Below are positions 1 to 6,604 of a stretch of DNA of 64,000 nucleotides, piece after piece; positions within the stretch are counted from its first letter, which is position 1; each line of letters begins with the position of its first letter. The notes beneath the pieces were generated by a model. The model did no database searches and was not told where the DNA came from. It worked only from the letters and a program-made list of their open reading frames with translations. A program made the translations under genes and the position numbers. This DNA comes from Colidextribacter sp. OB.20. GTDB lineage: Bacteria > Bacillota > Clostridia > Oscillospirales > Oscillospiraceae. Where the stretch lies: NCBI RefSeq assembly GCF_009911595.1, contig NZ_QWKG01000006.1, positions 1-64,000 of the forward strand. The letters are read 5' to 3'.

Positions 1-423
1 TCCGGCGGAAAGATGAGCCAGGAGGACATTGAGAAGATGCTCTCCGGCATGGGCGGCGGCGAGCCCGAGCCCGCTCCAGCCCCCACAGCCGCTCCGGCCC
101 CCCCGCCCGCGCCCGCGGCACAAACGCCCAGCTCCGCACCGGAGGAGGAAATCACCTATGTCAATATTATGCAGACTCTGGTGGAGGAGAAAGCACCTGA
201 GTATATCAAGAAATTCGGTCTGTGCACCTGCAAGCACTGTGAGGCCGACGTAAAGGCCCTTACCCTGAACAGCCTGGTGCCAAAATACGTGGTGCTCTCC
301 AAGCTGGACCGCATCCCCATGCTCACCGTCTACGAGGGCCGGTTCAGCACCACCGTTTTCGCCCAGCTCACCCGGGCCTGCAAGGTGGTCATGGACCACC
401 CCCATCACAACCGCTCAAACTGA
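1..423 (+). CDS. ComFB-family protein, 5' end probably outside the window
   Basis: The C-terminal ~85 residues match the late-competence ComFB family: a [15 protein letters not shown] helix followed by a [10 protein letters not shown] cysteine cluster and [12 protein letters not shown]. The first ATG is at 13, but the frame is open to base 1 (S-G-G-K) and there is no room for a spaced ribosome site, so the true start is likely upstream. The N-terminal part [12 protein letters not shown] resembles the short EIDxLL motif at the start of FliM/FliY, followed by a Pro/Ala-rich linker. The role of ComFB-like proteins in clostridia is unknown to me. The gene converges on the rplA operon across a shared terminator. 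Confidence 0.75.
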   Translation, partial: SGGKMSQEDIEKMLSGMGGGEPEPAPAPTAAPAPPPAPAAQTPSSAPEEEITYVNIMQTLVEEKAPEYIKKFGLCTCKHCEADVKALTLNSLVPKYVVLSKLDRIPMLTVYEGRFSTTVFAQLTRACKVVMDHPHHNRSN

Positions 424-424
424 T

Positions 425-458
425 AAAATCCCCCGACCTCGATGGTCGGGGGATTTTT
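425..458. terminator. bidirectional intrinsic terminator between comFB-like gene and rplA
   Basis: A 14-bp stem (AAAATCCCCCGACC with its complement), a 5-base loop, and A/T runs on both sides. It can end transcription from both converging genes. Confidence 0.85.
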
Positions 459-474
459 ATGTCAGAATCTCGAC

Positions 475-1167
475 TTACACCAGCTTGGCGCCGTTGACCT
501 TAACGCCGGGGCCCATGGTGGAGGCCACGGTGCAGCTCTTGATATACTGGCCCTTGGCGGCGGCGGGCTTGGCCTTGATGATGGCGCCCATGAGAGCGGC
601 GAAGTTCTCGCTCAGCTTCTCGGGACCGAAGGAGACCTTGCCGATGGGGCAGTGGATGATATTGGTCTTGTCCAGGCGGTACTCAACTTTACCGGCCTTG
701 ATCTCGTTGACGGCCTTGGTCACGTCCATGGTGACGGTACCGGCCTTGGGGGAGGGCATCAGGCCCTTGGGGCCCAGCACCTTACCCAGGCGGCCCACCA
801 CGCCCATCATATCAGGGGTGGCGACCACAACGTCGAAGTCAAACCAGTTTTCCTTCTGGATCTTCTCCACCAGGTCCATCTCGCCCACGAAGTCGGCGCC
901 GGCGGCCTTGGCCTCGTCAGCCTTGGCGGCCTTGGCGAACACCAGCACCCGCTGGGTCTTGCCGGTGCCGTGGGGCAGGACGATGGCGCCGCGAACCTGC
1001 TGGTCGGCGTGGCGGGAGTCTACGCCCAGCTTGACGTGGAGCTCCACGGTCTCGTCGAACTTGGCGCTGGCGGTGTCCACCACCAGCTTCATGGCGTCGG
1101 CGGTGTCATACAGGGTGTTCTTGTCAATCTTCTTGGCGCTGTCCTGATATTTCTTTCCTCTAAACAT
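475..1167 (-). CDS. rplA: 50S ribosomal protein L1
   Basis: 230 residues, the normal L1 length. It carries the typical segments [26 protein letters not shown] and the C-terminal [14 protein letters not shown]1 binds the 23S rRNA stalk and can repress its own mRNA. The start ATG follows an AGGAGGGG ribosome site and lies 13 bases after rplK, so the two are co-transcribed. It is the last gene of the rpmG-secE-nusG-rplK-rplA run; rplJ and rplL, which usually follow, are absent and a terminator comes next. Confidence 0.98.
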   Translation of the reverse strand: MFRGKKYQDSAKKIDKNTLYDTADAMKLVVDTASAKFDETVELHVKLGVDSRHADQQVRGAIVLPHGTGKTQRVLVFAKAAKADEAKAAGADFVGEMDLVEKIQKENWFDFDVVVATPDMMGVVGRLGKVLGPKGLMPSPKAGTVTMDVTKAVNEIKAGKVEYRLDKTNIIHCPIGKVSFGPEKLSENFAALMGAIIKAKPAAAKGQYIKSCTVASTMGPGVKVNGAKLV

Positions 1168-1180
1168 TCTTGTCCCCTCC

Positions 1181-1606
1181 TTACTCGCCCACCAGGATAC
1201 CCATGGAGCGGGCAGTGCCGGCGATCATGCTCATGGCGGCCTCGATGGAACCGGCGTTCAGGTCGGGCATCTTGGTCTCGGCGATCTTGCGCACGTCCTC
1301 CTTGCTGATGGTGGCAACCTTGTTCTTGTTGGGTACACCGGAGGCCTTGTCAAGACCGCAGGCCTTCTTAATCAGCACGGGGGCGGGGGGCGTCTTGGTG
1401 ATAAAGGTGAAGGAGCGGTCGGCGTAGACGGTGATAATCACGGGGATAATCAGGCCCACGTCGTTTTTGGTCCGCTCGTTAAACTCCTTGGTAAAGGCGG
1501 CGATGTTCACGCCGTGCTGGCCCAGGGCGGGGCCCACCGGGGGGGCGGGAGTCGCCTTGCCGGCGGGAATCTGCAATTTTACGTATCCAGTTACTTTCTG
1601 TGCCAC
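1181..1606 (-). CDS. rplK: 50S ribosomal protein L11
   Basis: The frame is open upstream to 1666, but the real start is a GTG at 1606-1604 (Met-Ala-Gln-Lys-Val) seven bases after a perfect GGAGGTG site. This gives 141 residues, the standard L11 length. [20 protein letters not shown] and the [15 protein letters not shown] segment identify the family. L11 forms the GTPase-associated centre and is needed for RelA activation. A 166-base gap with a dispersed repeat and a structured hairpin separates it from nusG. Confidence 0.97.
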   Translation of the reverse strand: MAQKVTGYVKLQIPAGKATPAPPVGPALGQHGVNIAAFTKEFNERTKNDVGLIIPVIITVYADRSFTFITKTPPAPVLIKKACGLDKASGVPNKNKVATISKEDVRKIAETKMPDLNAGSIEAAMSMIAGTARSMGILVGE

Positions 1607-1630
1607 GAAAGAGCACCTCCATTTGAAAAT

Positions 1631-1666
1631 GTGGTAGTTTGGCGGGACGTTTGATGTCCCTCCCAC
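1631..1666 (-). promoter_or_regulatory. structured leader hairpin just upstream of rplK
   Basis: In the mRNA sense a GTGG/CCAC outer stem (1663-1666 with 1631-1634) encloses a GGGAC/GTCCC inner stem (1656-1660 with 1644-1648) separated by an asymmetric internal loop. It ends about 14 bases before the rplK ribosome site. An L1 autoregulatory target is a reasonable guess because L1 represses L11-L1 mRNA in other bacteria; nothing here proves it. Confidence 0.4.
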
Positions 1667-1681
1667 TGTTGGGGTCCGTCT

Positions 1682-1758
1682 TGTAGGGCGCGACGACCCC
1701 GGCGCGCCGCTCTGTCACAGCCCGGAATATATGGCGCGCCGGGTCGTCGCGCCCTACA
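1682..1758. repeat. dispersed repeat, family A (inverted pair) in the nusG-rplK gap
   Basis: TGTAGGGCGCGACGACCC at the left end and its inverted copy GGGTCGTCGCGCCCTACA at the right end flank a short centre. The same unit recurs at many intergenic sites in this window. Confidence 0.85.
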
Positions 1759-1772
1759 CCGGGCAACCATTG

Positions 1773-2297
1773 TCAATCGTTTGCCGGCTCCACCTGGTCC
1801 AGCTCCAGCTCCACGGGGGTCTCGCGTCCAAACATGGACACCACCACCCGGACCTTGTTGTTGCTCAGGTCGATCTCGTCCACAGTGCCCAGGAAGGACT
1901 CCAGGGCGCCGTCAGTGATGCGCACGGTGTCGCCTAGCTCATAGCTGACCACGACCTCCCGCTTCTCCACCCCTAGGGCGGCCACGTCGGCCTCGGTCAG
2001 GGGGATGGCCTTGTTGCCCTCGCCCAGGAAGCCGGTAACGCCCCGGATGTTGCGCACCACGTGCCAGGTCTCGTCGTTCATCACCATTTTGACCAGGACG
2101 TAGCCGGGGAATACCTTCCGCTCCACTTCCTTCGGGCCGTTGTCGGTAATCTCGGTGACAGTCTCCAGCGGGATGCTGATCTCGTGAATCAGCTCGTGCA
2201 TATTGCGGTTTTCGACATACTTCTCGATGGTGGCCTTCACCGTGTTTTCATAGCCGGAGTAGGTGTGGACCACATACCAGCTCGCGTTGTCAGCCAT
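1773..2297 (-). CDS. nusG: transcription termination/antitermination protein NusG
   Basis: 174 residues from the ATG at 2297 (MADNASWYVVHTYSGYE). The N-terminal NGN domain includes ERKVFPGYVLVKM and the C-terminal KOW domain begins near VSYELGDTVRITDGALESF. A GTG four codons upstream (2306) overlaps the secE stop, but the ATG is better spaced from AAGGG. NusG binds RNA polymerase and couples it to Rho or the ribosome. Confidence 0.97.
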   Translation of the reverse strand: MADNASWYVVHTYSGYENTVKATIEKYVENRNMHELIHEISIPLETVTEITDNGPKEVERKVFPGYVLVKMVMNDETWHVVRNIRGVTGFLGEGNKAIPLTEADVAALGVEKREVVVSYELGDTVRITDGALESFLGTVDEIDLSNNKVRVVVSMFGRETPVELELDQVEPAND

Positions 2298-2302
2298 CCG
2301 CG

Positions 2303-2575
2303 TCACCCTTTGAACGCGCCGAGGAGCAATCCGATCACCTCGCCGGCAACAAAGTCAAACAGGGCGATGGCCAGGCCAACCACGACCACGCAGACAATCA
2401 CGATAACGGTGTTGTTGATGGTCTGCTTCTTGGTGGGCCACTGGACCTTCTTCAGCTCGCTCTTCATGTCCCGGAACCACTTGCCGATTTTGGCGAAGAA
2501 GCCGGGCTTCTTTTCGGACTTCTTGTCCTTTTTGGCCTGTGCGGCCTGCTCTACTTTCTTTTCGTTCTCAGCCAT
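2303..2575 (-). CDS. secE: preprotein translocase subunit SecE
   Basis: 90 residues: a Lys-rich cytoplasmic N-terminus, the amphipathic segment FRDMKSELKKVQWPT that marks SecE, and one C-terminal membrane helix (NTVIVIVCVVVVGLAIALFD). It clamps SecY in the SecYEG channel. AGAAGGG precedes the ATG. It sits between rpmG and nusG in the usual order. Confidence 0.97.
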   Translation of the reverse strand: MAENEKKVEQAAQAKKDKKSEKKPGFFAKIGKWFRDMKSELKKVQWPTKKQTINNTVIVIVCVVVVGLAIALFDFVAGEVIGLLLGAFKG

Positions 2576-2611
2576 TCGGATACCCTTCTTTCATTTCAGG
2601 CGTTGAGCCAA

Positions 2612-2779
2612 TCACTTCGTCTCGTTGTGAACGGTGTGCTTCCTGCAGAAGGGGCAGTATTTGTTCAACTCCAGACGGTCGGGGGTATTCTTCTTGTTCT
2701 TGAAGGTATTGTAGTTTCTCTGCTTGCACTCAGAGCACCGCAGGGTGATCTTAATGCGCGCGCCGGCTTTTGCTGCCAT
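2612..2779 (-). CDS. rpmG: 50S ribosomal protein L33
   Basis: 55 residues from the ATG at 2779, which follows a perfect GGAGGTG. Two CxxC pairs (CSEC, CPFC) mark the zinc-binding form of L33, and [16 protein letters not shown] is typical. First gene of the operon; the upstream open frame to 2989 is leader RNA, not protein. Confidence 0.96.
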   Translation of the reverse strand: MAAKAGARIKITLRCSECKQRNYNTFKNKKNTPDRLELNKYCPFCRKHTVHNETK

Positions 2780-2815
2780 TTGTTCGGCACCTCCTTTTTT
2801 ATTTGACGGGCCAAT

Positions 2816-2964
2816 AAAAAACGCCGGATACGGCCCATCTATTGCCGAATCCAGCGCCAAAGGGCATGATAGCACACCCAGAGGGTACGGTGGAAAGCGG
2901 CATTTGCCTCCCTGTGTCCTGTCAGTCAGGTGGAGGGGTCCGCCTCCCGGACACCGTATCCGGG
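2816..2964 (-). promoter_or_regulatory. rpmG-secE-nusG operon leader with attenuator-like structure
   Basis: About 215 bases lie between the promoter and rpmG. Just before the ribosome site, 2822-2834 pairs with 2844-2856 (11 of 13 positions) and is followed in the RNA by six U (2816-2821), which is an intrinsic terminator. Farther upstream in the RNA, 2954-2963 is exactly complementary over 10 bases to the terminator arm 2824-2833. The same upstream stretch also forms its own 6-bp hairpin (2946-2951 with 2959-2964). The pairings are mutually exclusive. The ligand or protein that would switch them is unknown. Confidence 0.55.
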
Positions 2965-3000
2965 CATGCAGAAAAAAGCCCCTTTTCACAGGTAAGTGCT

Positions 3001-3029
3001 ACTATACCACGCCTGTCCGGCTCCGTCAA
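3001..3029 (-). promoter_or_regulatory. sigma-A-type promoter of the rpmG operon
   Basis: TTGACG, 17-base spacer, TATAGT read on the minus strand. Transcription would start about 215 bases before rpmG. Confidence 0.8.
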
Positions 3030-3090
3030 GACCTTTTTTGGGATTTCTGTTAAAAAATCGTGAAGCTTTTCCGGAGGGGACCAAATTGAT

Positions 3091-3119
3091 TTGCAATCCA
3101 GGCGCGGGTATGGTATACT
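3091..3119 (+). promoter_or_regulatory. promoter of the CorC/HlyC-type gene
   Basis: TTGCAA, 17-base spacer, TATACT, about 120 bases before the start codon; divergent from the rpmG promoter. Confidence 0.7.
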
Positions 3120-3239
3120 CCTGACTTAAATATACCCGTCTTTGGGAATATTAACCGCATCCGCAAATTCTGCATGGCGCGGCGGTCCCGGCGCACCCTG
3201 CGAAACCTACATTTTATAGAAGGAGTCGATCGTTTCCCT

Positions 3240-4496
3240 ATGGACATAGACAGTGCCAGTATTGCCATGCTTGTCACCCTGCTGATTTTAGTAATCATGT
3301 CGGCCTATTTCTCCGCCACCGAGACGGCCTACACCTCTCTCAACCGCATCCGCCTGAAAAACCGGGCGGACAACGGCAGCCGCCGGGCGGAGAAGACCCT
3401 GGCCCTGGCCGAGGAGTACGACAAGCTGCTGTCCACCATCCTCATCGGCAACAACATCGTCAACATCACCGCCACCACTGTGTCCACCGTGCTGTGCACC
3501 CGGTGGTTCCATCAGTACGGCCCCATGGTGGCCACGGTAGCCCTGACCATCATCATCCTGGTCTTTGGCGAGATCACCCCCAAGAGCCTGTCCAAGGAGC
3601 GGCCGGAGGATTTCGCCATGTTCGCCCAGCCTCTGCTCCGGCTGTTCATGGTGGTGCTCACCCCACTGAACTTCCTGTTCACCCAGTGGAAAAGGCTGAT
3701 GAGCAAGGTCTTTCGCTCCAAAGGGGAGGACGGCATCACCGAGGAGGAGCTGGTGGGCATGGTGGAGCAGGCCGAGACCGAGGGCGGCCTGGACGAGCAC
3801 GAGAGCGACCTGATCCGCAACGCCATTGAGTTCAACGACCTGGAGGTATCGGAGATTCTCACCCCCCGGGTGGACCTGACCGCCGCAGACGAGGAGAGCA
3901 CCATGGAGGAGCTGGCCGCCCTCTTCGCCGAGACGGGCTACTCCCGCCTGCCCATCTACCACGAGACCATCGACAATGTGGTGGGGGTCATCCACGAGAA
4001 GGACTTCTACGCCGCCCGATACCGGGGGGAGACCATGGTGTCCAACATCAAGTCCCCGGTGTTTTACACCACGGGCAACACCAAGGTGTCCGAGCTGTTG
4101 CGCATTTTCCAGCGCAACAAGGCCCACATGGCGGTGGTGGTGGACGAGTACGGCGGCACCCAGGGCATCTGCACCCTGGAGGACATCCTGGAGGAGCTGG
4201 TGGGGGAGATCTGGGATGAGCACGACGAGGTCATCGAGACCTTCCGGAAGCAGCCCGACGGCAGCTATGTCATCGCCTGCTCCGCCGACCTGGACGACAT
4301 GTACGACCTGTTCCAGGTGAAGGGGACCTGCGACGCCGCCACCGTCTCCGGCTGGGTGCTGGAGCAGGTGGGCCGGGTGCCCGAGGCGGGGGACGCCTTC
4401 CAGGCCGAGGGTCTGGACGTCACCGTCACCCGGGTGGAGCACCGCCGGGTGCTGGAGATTCAGGTCCGCGTCCTGGAGGAGCCGGAAGCAAAATAA
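3240..4496 (+). CDS. CNNM/CorC-HlyC-type membrane protein with CBS pair
   Basis: 418 residues from the ATG at 3240 behind AGGAG; the frame is open to 3174 but without a better site. Order: a DUF21 (CNNM) membrane domain with about four helices (residues 1-190, including [18 protein letters not shown] and [15 protein letters not shown]), a CBS pair (about 200-325, including [10 protein letters not shown] and [20 protein letters not shown]) and a C-terminal CorC_HlyC domain. The family is linked to Mg2+/Co2+ handling; the older name 'hemolysin' is not supported by activity. Single-gene unit closed by a strong terminator. Confidence 0.9.
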   Translation: MDIDSASIAMLVTLLILVIMSAYFSATETAYTSLNRIRLKNRADNGSRRAEKTLALAEEYDKLLSTILIGNNIVNITATTVSTVLCTRWFHQYGPMVATVALTIIILVFGEITPKSLSKERPEDFAMFAQPLLRLFMVVLTPLNFLFTQWKRLMSKVFRSKGEDGITEEELVGMVEQAETEGGLDEHESDLIRNAIEFNDLEVSEILTPRVDLTAADEESTMEELAALFAETGYSRLPIYHETIDNVVGVIHEKDFYAARYRGETMVSNIKSPVFYTTGNTKVSELLRIFQRNKAHMAVVVDEYGGTQGICTLEDILEELVGEIWDEHDEVIETFRKQPDGSYVIACSADLDDMYDLFQVKGTCDAATVSGWVLEQVGRVPEAGDAFQAEGLDVTVTRVEHRRVLEIQVRVLEEPEAK

Positions 4497-4498
4497 GC

Positions 4499-4530
4499 AA
4501 AACGCCTGTCTCAATGAGACAGGCGTTTTT
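4499..4530 (+). terminator. intrinsic terminator
   Basis: AACGCCTGTCTC stem with a 3-base loop followed by a T run; probably bidirectional for the converging gene. Confidence 0.85.
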
Positions 4531-4536
4531 ATGTCC

Positions 4537-5877
4537 TCAAATATTCGCGTGGGCCAGCTGGGGCTCCAGCTCCCGTGTCCGCTGGGACTCCTCCCGGGGC
4601 CGGGCGGGCTCCTGGCGGGCCAGGCCCTTGGCGTTAGCCAGCATGAGCTTGATCCGGTTCTCCTGGTTGATGCGGGTGGCCCCCGGGTCGTAGTCGATAG
4701 CCACGATATTGCTGTAGGGGTAGTCGTCCTTCAGCTTGCGGATCATCCCCTTGCCCACAATGTGGTTGGGCAGGCAGCCGAAGGGCTGGGTGCAGACAAT
4801 GCTGTTGGTGCCCGAGTGGATCAGCTCCAGCATCTCGGCGGTGAGCAGCCAGCCCTCCCCCATCTTGTTGCCGTCCCCCAGATAGCCGTGGACCAGACTG
4901 TGCAGCTCCCGGAAGGTGCCCGGGGCGCGGAACCGGCCCGAGTGCTCCAGGGCGGCGATCATATCCCGCTGGCAGGCCTCGATGTACTTCATGAACAGGG
5001 AGCAGCCGGCCTTCTTGATCCACTTGCCCCCGTAGAGCTCCACGTCGGCCACCCGGTTGTATATCTTGAAGATGATGAAGTCGGTGAGGCCGGGGACCAC
5101 GGGCTCCACCCCCTCGGACAGGAGGAATTTCTCCAGGTTGTTGTTCCCCAGGGGAGCGAACTTCACGTAGATCTCCCCCACCACGCCTACCCGGATTTTG
5201 GGCTCGCCCTCCACGGGGATGGCGGCGAAGTCGAAGCAAATCTCGTCGAAGTTGGCCCGCATCTGCCTGCGGCTCATGCCCTTCCCCGCCTGGAAGCCGT
5301 CCACCAGCCGCTGGGACCAGCGGTCGATCATGGCGTCGGCGGCCCCGGCCTCCACCTCGTAGGGCCGGACCTGGTTGGCCACGTTGACGATGATATCCCC
5401 ATACATCATGGCGTACACCGCCTTGCGGATAAAGGGCAGGCTCAGTCCGAAGCCCGGATTCTTCTCCAGCCCGGACAGGTTCACCGACACCACGGGGATG
5501 TAGGCCATGTCCGCCTTCTCCAGGGCCTTGCGCAGCAGGTGGATATAGTTGCTGGCCCGGCAGCCGCCTCCGGTCTGAGTGATGAGCAGGCCCACCTTGT
5601 GGGGGTCGTAGCCCCCGTGCTTCACTGCGTCGATGAGCTGACCGATGACCAGCAGTGCGGGGTAGCAGGTATCATTGTGGACATATTTGAGGCCCTCATC
5701 CACAATTCCCCGGTGGTTGGTGGTGAGCATGTCCACCTTATACCCCTCGCACTCCAGCAGCTTTTTCATCATGCCGAAGTGAACAGGGAGCATCTGGGGC
5801 ATGAGGAGGGTGTACTCCTCCTTCATCTCCTTGGTAAAGAGGAGGCGTCCGGTATCGTCATAGACCAATTTTGCCAT
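4537..5877 (-). CDS. 2-hydroxyacyl-CoA dehydratase-family protein (activase-related)
   Basis: 446 residues related to the HgdB-like/DUF2229 group that accompanies large dehydratase activases. Three conserved cysteine motifs are visible: NDTCYPALL (Cys 71), TGGGCRASNY (Cys 106) and QPFGCLPNH (about 365); such cysteines can ligate an iron-sulfur cluster. The C-terminus is a charged tail. Its likely partner, the 982-residue activase, lies downstream on the same strand at 6605-9553, with a YgjV-like gene between. The substrate is unknown; this group often lacks the two-subunit dehydratase of amino-acid fermentation. Confidence 0.75.
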   Translation of the reverse strand: MAKLVYDDTGRLLFTKEMKEEYTLLMPQMLPVHFGMMKKLLECEGYKVDMLTTNHRGIVDEGLKYVHNDTCYPALLVIGQLIDAVKHGGYDPHKVGLLITQTGGGCRASNYIHLLRKALEKADMAYIPVVSVNLSGLEKNPGFGLSLPFIRKAVYAMMYGDIIVNVANQVRPYEVEAGAADAMIDRWSQRLVDGFQAGKGMSRRQMRANFDEICFDFAAIPVEGEPKIRVGVVGEIYVKFAPLGNNNLEKFLLSEGVEPVVPGLTDFIIFKIYNRVADVELYGGKWIKKAGCSLFMKYIEACQRDMIAALEHSGRFRAPGTFRELHSLVHGYLGDGNKMGEGWLLTAEMLELIHSGTNSIVCTQPFGCLPNHIVGKGMIRKLKDDYPYSNIVAIDYDPGATRINQENRIKLMLANAKGLARQEPARPREESQRTRELEPQLAHANI

Positions 5878-5917
5878 GGTGGAAACTCCTTTCCGGTGTG
5901 ACGGTAGATAGATGGTT

Positions 5918-6032
5918 GGTAGGGCGGGACGACTCGGCCCGCCGTTTTTTCCGTGGCTGCAATTTTATTCGGGCGGCGCGCCGGGTCGTCGCGCCCTACA
6001 GGAACGCCGGGCGCACAATGTGCGCCCCTACG
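5918..6032. repeat. dispersed repeats, family A (two modules)
   Basis: A GTAGGGCGGGACGACTCGG module with its inverted partner, followed by a GGGCGCACAATGTGCGCCCC module. The right end supplies the TAG stop codon of the YgjV-like gene. Confidence 0.8.
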
Positions 6033-6546
6033 ATTGATCCAGGCTCTTCCATCCGTAGCGGTAGATGGAGATCAGGGTGGAGCACAGGGCGAACAGCTCG
6101 GACAGAATGCCGGCCAGGGTGTGGGCGTAGACGTCGTAGATCAGCCAGCCCGGCCCCACGATGAACAGCTTGGCCAGGCGGATTTTTTTGCCGTTTCGGC
6201 TCCAGCTGGACAGCACCGAGGCCACCGCCCCGGCGGCGGGAAAAATACTGAACATATCCTTCCAGGTGAGGGCGCTCGCGGCAACGATCGCCGCCACAAA
6301 GCACCATTTCAGCCCGTTCCAGGCCCGTCTGTCCGGCTTCTCCAGACACAGGGGCAGGTTGCTCAGCACCTGGAAAAGCAGCACAGCGCAGCCGCTGAAT
6401 GCCCCCAGCAGGATAAACTGGATCACATAGATAAAGTTTCCAGTCATCTGGAAAAAGAGCAGTCGCCTGGTGTTCCTGCACTGGAAGCTGCCGACGCACA
6501 GCGTCATGCCCACAAAGCCAACGGCCTGAATCAGCCACTCGCTCAT
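6028..6546 (-). CDS. YgjV-family inner membrane protein
   Basis: 172 residues with about six hydrophobic segments. The opening segment IQAVGFVGMTLCVGSFQCRN and later SIFPAAGAVASVLSSWSRN match YgjV, an uncharacterised bacterial membrane family. The ATG at 6546 is preceded by GAGAGGG at nine bases; an adjacent TTG is less likely. The stop codon lies in the last bases of a dispersed repeat, so the C-terminus may have been trimmed when the repeat arrived. Confidence 0.75.
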   Translation of the reverse strand: MSEWLIQAVGFVGMTLCVGSFQCRNTRRLLFFQMTGNFIYVIQFILLGAFSGCAVLLFQVLSNLPLCLEKPDRRAWNGLKWCFVAAIVAASALTWKDMFSIFPAAGAVASVLSSWSRNGKKIRLAKLFIVGPGWLIYDVYAHTLAGILSELFALCSTLISIYRYGWKSLDQS

Positions 6547-6604
6547 CAATAAGTACCCTCTCTCCTCCCGGGCACGTCCGCCCGCCAGCGGCCGGACCCG
6601 GCTT

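Noticed and set aside
442-1308. Long plus-strand frames opposite rplA/rplK and similar long frames opposite many genes
   Set aside because: They are shadows produced by GC-rich codon use; they lack ribosome sites and family features.
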